Positions 45,337-57,564 of a DNA stretch of 64,000 nucleotides are shown here, one piece after another. Positions within the stretch are counted from its first letter, which is position 1; every line of letters begins with the position of its first letter. Source of the DNA: Hexactinellida sp. DTS-2022 (lineage: Eukaryota > Porifera > Hexactinellida); assembly GCA_028753945.1 (NCBI GenBank), contig JAPNXP010000007.1, positions 310,001 to 374,000 of the forward strand, given 5' to 3'. The notes beneath the pieces were generated by a model, which was given only the letters and a program-made list of their open reading frames with translations, had not been told where the DNA came from and did no database searches. The translations under genes and the position numbers were made by a program.

Positions 45337-45466
45337 GGGCTGGTGTTGTCCCCTGCTTTTTCAGTGGTGTTTGAACCTCAATAAGTGGCAATCGGCTTGC
45401 GGAGGCTGAGCGTTGCTTGTTGGGGGGATTTCCAGTGCGGAGTAGGGGGTCCGCCGGCACCGGCCC
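45337..45466 (+). ncRNA. Rod-hairpin repeat, copy E
   Basis: Begins 18 bp after copy D and closely matches B, with the same outer stem and apex. One mid-stem position (CAGUGG against CCAGUG) has a mismatch, so this copy may be relaxing. Confidence 0.6.
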
Positions 45467-46532
45467 TTGGTTTGCAACTTGAACACTTACTGAAGCTCAA
45501 CTACCTTATGGTGAGTTATTTTGTAACATTTCAATTGTTTGTTGGATCTATTTTTACCCTGTCCTCTCTAGTTGAATCGCTTCCCACCCCAGCCCAACTC
45601 GAAACTCAGACCAAACTACTTATCAAACTCAGACCAAACTCAGATCAAACTCAGACCAAACTACTCAACAGACCAAACTCAGAAGTTCAAACTAATCAAA
45701 CTTCTCAGCTGGGGTGGAAAGGTACAGAGTGTGCCCCAAGTGCATTCACAGCTCAGCTCTAGCTGCAACCCTGAGGGCCCCCAGCCAACTTATATTTGTA
45801 TTAAATTAATATTACTTTCTGTATTGTAATTATTACTTTCTGTATTGTAATTATTATAACATTAAACAGTATACAAATCTCAATCACTAATATACTAACG
45901 GGTTTAATTATAGTTATAGATCTTATAATTTGCGCAATTAATAATTTGAATTTAATAAACGCAATTAATAATATGAATATAATAAACGCAATTAATAATT
46001 CGCAATTAATAATTTGAACTAATTTGAAATTTTAATATAAGATACTATCAGTTATGTCGGTCGTTATTACTGTAATTAATATAATGTGTTAGTTGTAAAT
46101 GAATTTGCGTCTGTTGTTTGCTGTATATTATACCATTACGTATTGCTTAATCCTGTACGTTTACAACTAATCCGTTCGAGGCTCTTTTAATCTTCAGCAA
46201 TTTCTTGTTAGCCATTTATTATTTTATGTTTGTTTTTGTCTCAGTATTCTCTTATACTAAGGAAGATCACTTGATTCACTTCATGTGATTAGGATTTCTT
46301 TTCAAAATAAAATATTTTACTATATTACATGTAACATTGTTGTATGTACTTATATTACATGTTGTATGTACTTTTTAATATATGATTTAGTTACAGATTA
46401 AAAGAATTCTTATAACTTATTAATAGAGTCTTATACAACATAAGCTAACAAACCTAGTCTACAGTTATTTAAATAAATTGTTCATAGAATTAACAATTAG
46501 CTAACTACCAATAATACACATTTGCAATTGAA
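45467..46532. other. Intergenic, array to sphingosine kinase
   Basis: 45590-45720 has an irregular repeat of AAACTCAGACC-like words. 45800-46530 is AT-rich, with short repeats such as CGCAATTAATAAT near 45930-46010. No gene or clear transposon end was seen. Confidence 0.5.
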
Positions 46533-49500
46533 ATGGCTACTGTCGCTCCGCCAATAGATACAGATAATATTCTGAACAACAAAACAACATTTCAGACAAA
46601 CGTTATTCTAGTAACACCTAGCAGAAATGAGATTATAGAGCTAAAGACAAGCGAATTGGGAATAGCATTTGTATCTACAGGAAATGAACAAATTGTGTTA
46701 TGGGTTAATTTCTCTGATATTGTAGGTGTTAAACCTGTTAAAATATACGAAACGAAAGGATTTATTGAATTACAATACAGTGCATTGTGTATTATAAGTT
46801 ATCCGGTGTACAACAGTATATTCCGTGGGAAATACAGGTCCAGGACTGAAACGATTGTGAAAACACCGGTTTCTAGCGAATTGTCGAGTAAAACAGATGA
46901 AAAGGAGATTATTATGGGTTGGAAAGAAAGTATAGAAAACGCCTATCACAAATATCTGCTGGAGAATTATCAGTATTTCGATGTGGATTCTAAAGTTGAG
47001 GTGTTACAACCTTTCAAAGACAGGAAATTATTGATTGTTATAAACCCAGTTTCTGGACAAGGGAATTGCACTAAAATATATAAAGAAGAGGTATTATAGT
47101 TGGACATATAAACTCGGTTATAACGTACCCCCTTTGGGAAAGGAAAATAAGTACGTACTAACCAGTTTATCCTACATATAAATGCATACTGCTTTATAAA
47201 ACAATAGTGGTACGTACTAAGCCGAAGTACGTTATAACCAAGTTCTACTTTAGAATTATTTCACAAACATTAGAACTTGGTTAGTACGAACACTAGGGGA
47301 CCATCAAAAATGCGTTCGCCTTATCCGGAATTCTTATCAACCGGTGTAATTTGTATTGAAAATTTGTATTGAAAAATCCAGTTTTTTTACAATTATTGTG
47401 CGATGTCCAGTAATTTTCTAAATTGTCCAGGATTTTTGTCGAAATTTTGAGAAATGTTCAGGTTTTGCCCAAAATTATCTGATCACTCTAAACAACACCT
47501 GTTTACTCCTCTCTCTATTAATAGCAAACCTCTCTCTATAGGTGTCTCAGGTATTTGAAGATGCCAGCATAAAGCAGGATGTGGTTATAACAGAGTACAA
47601 AGGGCATGCCTGTGACCTTATTAAGAGCTATGATCTGACTACCATACAGTGTATAGTTTGTATGGGAGGCGATGGCACTGTGCATGAAGTAGTGAATGGA
47701 TTAATGAATAGGACAGATTGGAGGAGCGCTATTAAAATGCCTATTTGTCCCATTCCGTGTGGATCAGGTAATTGTTATACAGTAGAATATTAAAAAATCT
47801 AAAATTCCAGCTGTGCCGACAGGATTTTTGTGATGGCACTTTATTAATAGTAATTACAGTAGACTCTCGTTAGTAGGAACACAGATAAGGGAAATATCGG
47901 TTAAGGAGTACAAGGTTTAATTCCCCTAGCCTATACAAATGCATGCAAGTGACTCCAGTTAATACGAATATATTAAGACGGTCCCCTGGTGTTCCTATAA
48001 ACAGAGTATACTATAGTAGATTCGTACTACAAATATCAGGGGACCGTCCAACTTTGTTCGCATTAACGGAGTCTACTGTACTCGAATTAAAAGTCGAACC
48101 GCAAACAAATAAACAACTGTAATAATAATGACCGAAAAGTTTATACGACAAATCATACTAACTTGGGTTACAATTAACTGAGAAGTTATTACTTTGTTGG
48201 TTTCGAATTATTATTATTACTATTTGGTTAGGATTTATTATTACTGTGTGGTTATTATTACTACTATTACTGTGTTGGTTAGGAGATATAATATTATTAC
48301 TGTATTTCTATTACTGTGTTGTATTGGTTAGGAGTTATTACCATTACAATTACTGTATTGGTTAGGAGTTATTACCATTACAATTACTGTATTGGTTAGG
48401 ACTTATTACTATTACCATTACTATGTTGGTTATGACTTATTACTATTACCATTACTATTACTGTGTTGTAGGAAACGCTTTGGCTAAGACAGTATTAGAG
48501 GAGTCAGGAGAGGAGTACAGTACAGTTAACGCAGCTCTGCTGGCTGTGTACGGGGGATATGTGCCCTATGATATCGCTATTGCAGAGAATGAGACAGAGA
48601 AGCTATACTTCTTCATGAGTAAGGAATATCTATAGTATACAGTGGATACCGGTTATAAGAACATCGTCGGGAACTGCATATAATGTTCTTATAACCAGCA
48701 TAATGTATATAGGGTATATGGCAACCGTTTTCCAATACAGTGTTCTTATATCCAGTATATACGGTATCTCATAATACATGAGAAAATATGGTATGTCACA
48801 TAGCTTGCTAGCAAATTAACTCTTGTTATCTGTATAATACCATGGATAACTCAATCAAACATTTGAATATTTTTACGATTTATATTTCACTCTGTACTGC
48901 TACTAAAGGTGTGAAAATGTGAATATATTGTCCCTCTAAAGGTATGAAAATTTAAATATATTGTCCCTCTAGGCTTCAGTTGGGGAATGATCGCAGACTC
49001 GGATATAGAATCTGAGAAATTCCGTTTTCTCGGGATAATGCGGTTTACCTTAGCAGGTGTGATATGCTGTCTCATTAACAAAGTGTATTCTGGGACTCTA
49101 CAATATCTGCCACACAAAGAATACCATGTGCAACCAATGGATGAGCCAATCATTTTGGAGAGTTTTAGAGATATGACCTCACCAGATGAAAGCATACGAA
49201 TGAAACCAATGATTGGTCAGTTCTGAATTTGGTAAAAGATTAAGCTGTTTTTTTGACATTTGTCAGCCAAATTTCGATGTACAGTAGAACCTCGTTCGTT
49301 AGTAGTACGTATAATGATTTGACTATGACAAGTCATAAAATACAATGAATCAATACTAAAAGATCTAACCTATTGAAATCTCACTTATTAATAATTATTA
49401 CTAGTTAGTTTACTATAGTACGGTTAATACGAAATTCCGGTTAATACGAACACTATTTCAGTCCCCTTCAAAGCCTTTCAATGCAAATGACACCGGTTAA

Positions 49501-50178
49501 TACGAATTCCAGATAAGGCGAACGAATTTTGTCCCTTGGTGTTCGTACTAACGACTGTATTTATAAATAAAATTTGTTTACTTTCAAAGGTGCTATTTGT
49601 CCACAACAACAACTCCCTACTACACCCCCTGACAACGCTAAACCCTCCCAGGAATGCAGCATTGAACCTCCACAATCTAGTCTTTTAGAACCGTTTGAAC
49701 AAGAATTATCCAGTGAATGGGTAACATTAGATAGCACATTATTCACTATGTTTAATCCAACTTTGTTACCCAACCTTACTAGCAGTATGAAGATTGCTCC
49801 GGACCACGTTATTGGTGAGTTTGAAATGCAGTAATACAGTCAACTCTCGTTATAACGAAGTGCTTGGGACCTGTAAATCCCTTCATTATATCCGGATATT
49901 CGTTATAAGCGGATATGTATAATTGTTTATTATTATTGTTGTTTACTTAGGAGATATATACTATATACCAAGGAATTATCCAGGAGCGCGAGACGCTCCT
50001 TTTGGAGCATGATTTTTGGAAAATTTGAATTTAGGAGCGAAAAATTTGCAATCCTCTCCTATACCGTAACATTAATTTGTGATTTAGGCGTATGAAATTG
50101 GATTTTACCAGGATTAGGAGCGTATTTACAAATGGCTGTATAATACCCTAATATATATACACCTATATGTATGTATTA

Positions 50179-50210
<32 letters not shown>

Positions 50211-50540
50211 TAGGAGATATATGTACATATGTATTATTGTTGTTGTTTATTAGGAGGTGGCTATATGACACTGGTAATGGCACTAGGTGTCAAACCGCGT
50301 TTGGGAATCCTAAAAGCAATGCATAACTGGGAAAAAGGTATTCAATCACCGGATATGGATATAATAAAGGCCGAAGCTTTTAGATTCAAACCTCAAGACA
50401 GAAGTGGTGTATATTCTATTGACGGGGAAATGTTTCCTGTTCAGAACTTTCAGGCACAAATATTGAAACAGTTGGGTCGTATTATGTGTAAGAAAAGGAA
50501 AGAAAGTATTAGTGGTTTAGCTGTGCATATTCTTTCATAG
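46533..50540 (+). CDS. SPHK: Sphingosine kinase
   Basis: Six exons, 46533-47090, 47542-47767, 48472-48618, 48973-49215, 49590-49814 and 50254-50540, join in frame to 561 residues. The enzyme phosphorylates sphingosine to sphingosine-1-phosphate at membranes. Conserved blocks are in order: LLIVINPVSGQGN (C1), CIVCMGGDGTVHEVVNGLMN (C2, nucleotide-binding GGDG), PCGSGNALAKTV (C3, split by an intron), SFSWGMIADSDIESEKFRFL then GIMRFTLAG (C4), and GGYMTLVMALGV (C5). A Pro/Ser-rich insert of about 60 residues separates C4 and C5, as in animal SPHKs. The N-terminal ~165 residues resemble the extension of metazoan enzymes. C5 has MTL where many relatives have MDL. Introns hold MITE copies and a TTACTATTA-type repeat at 48225-48465. 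Isoform 1 versus 2 cannot be decided. Confidence 0.94.
47861..48016. mobile_element. GACTCTCGTTAGTAGGAACAC-type MITE in an SPHK intron
   Basis: Member of the 6248-6418 family, preceded by an AAAAATCTAAAATTCCAGCTG end at 47793. Confidence 0.75.
48225..48468 (+). repeat. TTATTACTATTAC simple repeat in SPHK intron 2
   Basis: Loose tandem copies of GTTAGGAGTTATTACCATTAC-like units run to within a few bases of the exon 3 acceptor. The tract is T/A-rich and may double as polypyrimidine tract. Confidence 0.7.
48640..48770. mobile_element. CAGTGGATACCGGTTATAAG MITE
   Basis: Starts one base after the SPHK exon 3 intron has run ~20 bp. Relatives at 56152-56272, 60647-60776 and 61645-61815. Confidence 0.75.
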
Positions 50541-51478
50541 GAATTTAACATTTTAACTTATGCGAAATTAGAATATTGTTTTGTTATGGAACTAGTTTTT
50601 TTTTTAATTTTCTACTTTTATTATTAACTAGTAAATATTGTTATTCAGAAAAATCTAAAATTATAGCTGTACAAACAACATATTTTGCAGGTATAATATT
50701 TTAGTAATTGAGTGATAGTGCCTTCATAAGAATTTTTTAGCACAGTTGTAATTTTGTCTGTTTCGGATCGTAATTGTTGGTATTTCAATTGTTATTATAA
50801 TATTTTGTTAGTTTGGACTTAATAATTAATATCTGTTAATTTAGTTTAAAATTAAATTAACAAAATAATACAATAAATTACAATGAGATACAAATAAATA
50901 CAATGAATTAAATTAAATAATAAAATTTACAATTACTTACTAGTAGATGCCAATAAATATCTTGATAGTACAAATAGTAACAACAAATAAGTTGTTCCAA
51001 AGTGAGTACCAAAATATATGTAAATATATCAACAAATGAATTACAATTAGATTATACATATATGTTCTCAATAAATGAATAATATTTATATTAAATACAA
51101 TAATTACTCACCAAGGAATATCTCCAAATTTGTCCCAAAAAGTTTGAGAAAGAGTTAACAAAACAAACGAGTACAATAAATAGTAATTTTATTCTAATAA
51201 ACTCCTTTCTATTTTATATAAACTACCTTCTAAAGTGTGATCACCTGCATACACCTTTTCTAGTCTTATAAGTTAAATTCCAATTCTTTCAATCCAACTA
51301 CTTTGCCATAATTAATATTTATAATTTATTCTTTTGAAGTTAATTTATAGTTAATATGAAATCCGGATATTATAAATACGAACAGATTTCGACGGTCCCT
51401 TGGTGTTCATAGTGAACCTAATTGCTCTTTTTATCAATTTATATATTTTCACACACCTTAGCTACCTTAGCATTTCAA
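50541..51478. other. Intergenic, SPHK to b561 gene
   Basis: AT-rich. An imperfect TCTAAAATTAYAGCTGT element lies at 50650-50760 and a TGGTGTTC-type MITE fragment near 51350-51415. No gene seen. Confidence 0.5.
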
Positions 51479-52162
51479 ATGTCCATCTTAAAATCTCAAA
51501 TACTCCACATCCTATTACAATTCCTATTTACACTCTTCATAATACAAACAATAATATTCCATCTACCAACAATAACAATTCCACTCAACTATTTTCCTTC
51601 ACCACTTGACTTATTTAAAATACACCCATTTTGTATGTGTATCGGTTTAATGCTCTGCTATAATGAATCAATTTGGATTTTCCAACCCATTTATCCTCTA
51701 CCAAAGAAGAGATGGTTTCATTATGGATTTAACATAATCGGTACTACCCTGGCAACCATTGGGGTCATAGCTATTTTGTATAAGAAAGAGACTGATGGTG
51801 TTCCACACTTTATTTCATGGCATGGTACTTTTGGAATTTGTACCTATATACATTGTTTATGTCAGTTTTTAGCTGGTTGGCTTTTGGTATTTCCGGAATT
51901 TAAAATTGTGTCATTTTTCGCCACAAAAAAGACACTAAAATATCTCCATCGTATGAGTGGTTGTTTACTTGTTTGTGAAATATTTGTTGTGTTTGTGACA
52001 TCATGCTACACCAGTTGGTTTCAGAAGATTTCTATTTACCCTAACATGTTCTATGTTAATATTCTATTCTATGCTCTAGTTAATGCTGTCAGTTTCAGTT
52101 TAGTATCACCGAAGTTATTTGTTAAGAAACAATCTGTTGTGAAGATAAGAAAAATATGTTGA
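51479..52162 (+). CDS. Cytochrome b561-domain protein (CYB561D type)
   Basis: The first ATG of the frame is at 51479, giving 227 residues without introns. Six hydrophobic segments are visible. The four heme-ligand histidines expected in b561 proteins are present: KIHPFCMCIG, RWFHYGFN, ISWHGTFG and YLHRMSG. The HPF, HKE-like (LYKKETDG), WHG and H-x-x-SG spacing fits the CYB561D1/D2 group rather than DCYTB. These proteins move electrons across membranes, from ascorbate to ferric iron or monodehydroascorbate, in ER or endosomal membranes. The Lys-rich C-terminus (KKQSVVKIRK) could be a cytosolic retention signal; that is inference. An upstream non-coding exon cannot be excluded. Confidence 0.85.
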   Translation: MSILKSQILHILLQFLFTLFIIQTIIFHLPTITIPLNYFPSPLDLFKIHPFCMCIGLMLCYNESIWIFQPIYPLPKKRWFHYGFNIIGTTLATIGVIAILYKKETDGVPHFISWHGTFGICTYIHCLCQFLAGWLLVFPEFKIVSFFATKKTLKYLHRMSGCLLVCEIFVVFVTSCYTSWFQKISIYPNMFYVNILFYALVNAVSFSLVSPKLFVKKQSVVKIRKIC

Positions 52163-53573
52163 AATAATTAATGATGGCATTTTGATTGATTATTAGTAGC
52201 AATTATTTTGTTTGTAAATAAAGTTAATTTGTTTATTTGTATTTAGTAATTATTGTAAATTATTTGATATTAATATTCTCACTAACAGGAATTAAATCTT
52301 AACTAAATATGTAGTTTATAAATACAGTAGAATCTTGTTAATTAACGGCATCGCCACATGAAACATATTTCAAAATTTGAAATTTTACAGAAATTTTTTT
52401 GGCGTTAAAATATAGGCAAATATTATATCTTTAGCGGCATACCCTCAATTTTACATTTCATCCGCTATACGACATAAATTTTTAGGTTTTAACACCATAT
52501 ATTAATTTTTACATTTATTCAGTAAAATTTCACTATTCAGATCTACTATATTTTACCATAATATTTGGTTTAGAGACTTTCTTATAGTTATTTACGAAGT
52601 TATAATCGTTTCATTACTGAGGCCAAAGTATTTTATTTTGTTTTTAGTATTTCCGGAGGATGAATTATACAGTTATACAAATATAAGAACTGATTTTGTG
52701 TTATATCGACACTCTAATTGCAGCTCTACTAAGCGAAAGTAAAAATCCTCGAACAAATGATTTTGGTCCTAAAACCACTTTGGGGGTCAAAAATCAACAT
52801 TTTCACACCTTGCAATATTTCTAAAGCCAAAAACATTGGAATCAATATTATAATTCCCAAACACTTGGAATAATGGTATCGGTTAAGGAGTACAACATTT
52901 AATTAGCCTATATAAATGCATGCAAGTGACTCCGGTTAATGTGAATCCTGGATAATTCAAACATATTTCCACAGTGCCCTGGTGTTGCCATTATCGAGTC
53001 CCTTATTGTGCAATAATTTGTGAACCCGAGCGTCCATTATACTCACTTTTAACAAACTAAATGAACTTATATAGAGTTTTCCTAGTATTGATATTTTGCA
53101 ACTAGTATAGTAAGCCATCTTTGGTCGTTTATAACAAAGTCTCTTATAGCTAGAACCTTATGATACCCCGTTATTATAATCATGAAAGTTACTCACTGTC
53201 ACTTTCTATGAAATTGAAAATTGAACTAATCATTCTTTCATTTCCGAATTGTATTCGTTATTAGTATTGTTTGTTTCATTTGAGGTTATTTGACTTATTT
53301 CACTTTCACAATATACATATCTGTTATTATAATTATTAGAATAACTTTATATATGAAGTAATGTGGCTAATTAGAGGAGACACTAAATGCACTATTCTAT
53401 ACTGTTACATAATGTTATTTAGGTTAATTAAGAACTTATTTGTTAATGTATCGTAATAGTATTAGTTTTAGTTTTCTTAAATTATTTACACTATTTGTAT
53501 AAATAGTAGTTTAATGCTTGTATAATTAAAAAATCATTGCAATTGTAAAACTTAAATTACAAACGAAAGTAAA
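52163..53573. other. 5' flank of NHL-like paralogue 2
   Basis: From about 52225 this flank is homologous to 56715-57560, including a MITE remnant at 52870-52995. The last ~400 bp also match the 5' side of the inverted paralogue (36600-36860). Confidence 0.65.
53498..53505 (+). promoter_or_regulatory. TATA box of NHL-like paralogue 2
   Basis: TATAAATA 76 bp before the ATG at 53574. Confidence 0.6.
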
Positions 53574-55619
53574 ATGGGAACTTCTCAAAGTAGCAGAGCA
53601 AAGAGTAAGTTTGTTCAGTACAAAGCAAGACTGAGAGAAATTGCGTTAATTTCAGACTATCGAGTAAGGTTGGAAAGGTTAGAAGAATTAATCAGAGCAT
53701 TAAGATCAGAAACGAATGCACTAAACAGTGACGAAGAATCCAAACTATCAAAGGAAACACGCGATTCACTGAAGGATCGCTATAACTTTCTTATACAAGA
53801 GTGTAGGGACATCGTGAGATTCTATGAACTAATAATCGAGTTATCTAAACTGAAAGCTCCTATCTACAAAAGCCATGTAGCTCCTTTCGAAAAACAAATA
53901 ACTACAGCGAGACAGGAATTGAAAGAAATAAAGTCAAATGAATCTATCGATAACCGCCACAAGCGTGACCTAATAGCCAGATTCCAAACAGAACTCCAGC
54001 GGCTAGACAAAGAGGTTACGGATCAGTTCCTGAATGTAGAAGTCGCAGACAGCATTGACCTGATAGAAAAGACTCTGGAGGAACCTCATTTGTATTCACT
54101 CCCGCACCTAATCATGTGGAGGGACACTGCTCGGGAGAAAATACAAAAAATACAAAACTTTCCTCTACCAATCCCACAGGAATTAGCACAAGCCTTAATC
54201 GAGAAATACGAATCTCTGCACAAACAACTGAGAGTTGAAATCCTTAAACTGAGGACCTACCCTATACTGGAGCCTTGGGGCTCACATTGCATGCGACAGA
54301 GGTTAACCCATTTAATCGAAGGAGAGTTCGTATTCTTCGTGCATCCTGGCATAGAGGAGGACATGAGACCTCTGATCCTGTGTGAGCGAGACATTCTGCC
54401 CGGGGGACTAACTCGTCAGGTATACGACTCTAGAATGTACAGAATAAAAAGGGAATCAAGGTTAGCTAGTGAAAAGTCAGAAGTTTTGGATGCATATTGG
54501 ATGAAATGGAATTTGGAATGGATTGAAGGGTTGTTTGCGAAAATTGAGAAAGATGTAGTAAACTTTGCGTTTGAAGAACTTCCTCTCTTGTACAGGGATG
54601 GAAGGTCCCTGGATTACCTGGTTAACAAGAATGAAGATGACGCGTTGTTAAAGCAAATATACGACATTCTTCTGAGACGAATCCTTCACTTCTATGACAA
54701 CAGGATTAACATTCCATCTGTTGCTATAGATTATAGGAACAAACCATTCCTCGTAGCTCCACCCAAATCAGAAAGGGACATACCGATTGCGTCTGGAGTA
54801 GACAGAGGGGCAACTGAAGGGTTGCAGTTAGTCACTCCAGCTTCTGTCCTTGTGTTTGATAGGACTGTGTTTGTAGCAGACAAATGCGGACATTTAGTCA
54901 CAGGCTACAAAGATAGTGATCTGGCGGCACTTGGATGGGATCATCTTGAATCAGCTGATACCCCAGTTTCTCTAACAGTCTTTAAAGGTTCTTTATTCGT
55001 ATGCTATGCCAATGAATTCGTGAAATATAGCTTGTCGTGGGATGATAAATTTAATGTACAGCGTATTCAATTCGAGACTTCCATTGAAATACCTGAAATC
55101 TGCTGTACTTCTTATTCGTTATTGTTTTATACTAGTTTGTATGTTGGAACTCTCAAACCAAGTATCATCCTCATGAACACAGACACTCTCAGAATAATAT
55201 CGGAGTACCCACTGAGTCCTATTCGCTACCCCAACAAGTACAGATATCCCTGGTTACAGGATATGAAAGCCTCATACAATTCCATCTTCTGTCTCTTCAC
55301 AGGATCTCCTTCTCCTTTGCAGGAATTCTCATTTGAAGGAAAACTCTTTAGATCCATCCTAACAGAACATCAGATAGTGGGAGCTTATCATTTTAACCTG
55401 TTCAAGAATCCTGTCACCGGAAAATGGCTTATTTACATAACGGACTTTTGGGACAGTGCTATAAAGGTGTTTGACTTTGCAGGACAATTCATAGAAACGT
55501 TTTCAGAAAAGGGCTTTGAGTTGGGACAGATCTTCCATCCGACTGGAATATTCGTAGAGGAATCAGGACTCATTATCGTCAGTGACATGAAGGAGGAGAA
55601 CTGTCTGCAGAGACTCTGA
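53574..55619 (+). CDS. Coiled-coil/NHL-like paralogue 2
   Basis: Intronless, 681 residues. The N-terminus MGTSQS again fits N-myristoylation (Gly2, Ser6). Helical region ~10-330 includes LSKLKAPIYKSHVAPFEKQI, which is repeated twice in paralogue 3. The central block (PWGSHCMRQ, PGIEEDMRPLILCERDIL) and the C-terminal propeller-like region (SGVDRGATEGLQLVTPASVL to ENCLQRL) are nearly identical to paralogue 1. Changes cluster in the N-terminus, at ~300-330 (linker) and in single blades. It heads a direct tandem duplication of about 4.5 kb that includes both flanks. Function unknown. Confidence 0.85.
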   Translation: MGTSQSSRAKSKFVQYKARLREIALISDYRVRLERLEELIRALRSETNALNSDEESKLSKETRDSLKDRYNFLIQECRDIVRFYELIIELSKLKAPIYKSHVAPFEKQITTARQELKEIKSNESIDNRHKRDLIARFQTELQRLDKEVTDQFLNVEVADSIDLIEKTLEEPHLYSLPHLIMWRDTAREKIQKIQNFPLPIPQELAQALIEKYESLHKQLRVEILKLRTYPILEPWGSHCMRQRLTHLIEGEFVFFVHPGIEEDMRPLILCERDILPGGLTRQVYDSRMYRIKRESRLASEKSEVLDAYWMKWNLEWIEGLFAKIEKDVVNFAFEELPLLYRDGRSLDYLVNKNEDDALLKQIYDILLRRILHFYDNRINIPSVAIDYRNKPFLVAPPKSERDIPIASGVDRGATEGLQLVTPASVLVFDRTVFVADKCGHLVTGYKDSDLAALGWDHLESADTPVSLTVFKGSLFVCYANEFVKYSLSWDDKFNVQRIQFETSIEIPEICCTSYSLLFYTSLYVGTLKPSIILMNTDTLRIISEYPLSPIRYPNKYRYPWLQDMKASYNSIFCLFTGSPSPLQEFSFEGKLFRSILTEHQIVGAYHFNLFKNPVTGKWLIYITDFWDSAIKVFDFAGQFIETFSEKGFELGQIFHPTGIFVEESGLIIVSDMKEENCLQRL

Positions 55620-57564
55620 AGTGGCATATCTCAGTACAGCTATTCTCGTATAATCCTATCGTGTGTCACAACATAGATACTTAACTTACCCCCAGTGACT
55701 TGTTGTTGTTGTTTTTCTTTCTTTTCAGTTGATTAAAGTGTTTAGTTTGCATTTCTTACAATTTTCTATGGCAATAAGATATGCGATGACTAATTTTTTA
55801 ATACCTGAAGTTGTATTCAGCAAAAATTTTAATCCACTGTGCATCGTTTCGAGGATTAGAATTCTGGGTCTAGTAGAAAACTATAATTTCTGTGTATGGT
55901 AATATAAATATATATTTAATAAACTACTTACTCAACCGATTATCATTATTTGGTTGAATAACTGTTCGCTTAAATTGGTAACATTTTGAAACGGTTTCAA
56001 CACTTTGCATATTCTTCATTTGTTTCAGTTAAAAAACGATTTCAACTAAAAAAATCAAGAATTAGAGGCCTGATAAATGCTGTATGAAGTTAAGTAGAAC
56101 TTGCAACATTTTTGCTTCAATCATATTCACATTTCAAGCAACATGCTATTACAGTGGATGCCGGTTATAAGAACATCGTCGGCAACTGCATACAATGTTC
56201 TTGTAACCAGCATAAATTATACAGGGGCATATGGCAACCGTTTTCCAGTATAATGTTCTTATATCCGGCATCTATTTACCAGTTGTAACTTACCAGATCA
56301 ACAACAATACTCTTACTTGCATGTTCTATAAGCAACTGTTCGCTAATTCCAACAGACTATAGCAAACAAGTGGATTCACTTTCCCATAAACTTAGGCAGT
56401 TTCCCATATAATCACGCTAACAATATCTATAGAATATACAATGTCAAATAACATTAAATGCATACCATTACTCCTTCAGGTTGTGTAGAAGTTGTTGAGC
56501 AGAATAACTGAGGGAAATAAGTGCTTAAAATATCAAACAGAAGCTATTAACTAATAGCACATAGAGTATTCCTAGTATTATATACGTACTGTTGTGACTA
56601 TTGTCTGTTAAAACTTCTGACATTCAGTTAAGCGCTTTCCGAACGCGCCTTACAATACATAGCTTGTCACCAATTCGTATCCATGCAATGATAGGACAGT
56701 TATTTTAAATATAGTTTAATTGTTTATTTGTGTTTACTAATTATTGTAAATTATTTGATATTGATATTCTCACTACTTAACAGGAATTAAATCTTAATAA
56801 TTAAATATTTAGTTTTATTTTATAACAACAGTAGACTCTCGTTAAGGAATATCGGTTAAGGTGTACAAGGTTTAATTCCCTAGCCTATACAAATACATGT
56901 AAGTGACTCCAGTTAATACGAATTCCGGATAATACAACCAGATTTCGATTGTCCCCTGGTATTCCTATTATTAACGAGTCTCCTGATCCCGAGTGTCCAT
57001 CATTATACTCACATTTAACAAACAAAATACACTTGTATAGATACTTTTCCTAGTACGTATTGGTATTTTCTCTTTGCAACTAGATTTGTATAGCAAGCCA
57101 TTTTGGGTAGTTTAATTAAGTCTCTTATAACTTGTGATTTTCCCTCTATTTAATCTAATCATGAAAGTTATTCTTACTTTCTATGAAATTGAAAATTGAA
57201 CTACTAGTATTAATTCTTTCATTTTCGAATTGTTTATTATTTGTTGTCATTTATATAAGTTATCTCTCATGAGTGTTTACATGATCATTTGAAGTTATTT
57301 CACTTTCACAATATACTCTCCTACAATTAATAGAATAACTTTCTATATTATCAAATGACTAATATGGCTAATTAGGGAGACACTAAAACACAATTGTATA
57401 TTCTTCTTACATAATGTTATTCAGAAATGGTTGAAATATAATAATTGAGTAAGACGATAGTAGAGTTAGATTTTGGCTTAGAATATTCCTAAGAATTAAT
57501 TATCCTAATATACTAGCTGTATAAATAGACAGTATCTTACAATCATTTATTTTGTAAATTTGTA
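55620..57564. other. Intergenic between tandem NHL-like genes
   Basis: 55620-56700 is the 3' flank that recurs after paralogue 3 (59905-61160). It holds a CAGTGGATGCCGGTTATAAG MITE at 56152-56272. From 56715 on it repeats the 5' flank of paralogue 2, with a GACTCTCGTTA MITE at 56831-56990. Confidence 0.7.
57521..57528 (+). promoter_or_regulatory. TATA box of NHL-like paralogue 3
   Basis: TATAAATA 44 bp before the ATG at 57565. Confidence 0.6.

Noticed and set aside
44310-45466. snRNA, SRP RNA, spliced-leader or hammerhead ribozyme identity for the array
   Set aside because: No Sm site, no CUGAUGA/GAAA core, no U-snRNA or SRP signature. A short GGAGGCTGAG match to SRP RNA is too brief to count.
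45152-45829. Open frames over the hairpin array and downstream repeat
   Set aside because: They cross structured repeats, change between copies by frame-breaking differences and show no domain.
49478-49773. Minus-strand frames opposite SPHK exon 5
   Set aside because: They overlap a MITE and a spliced plus-strand exon with clear SPHK context.
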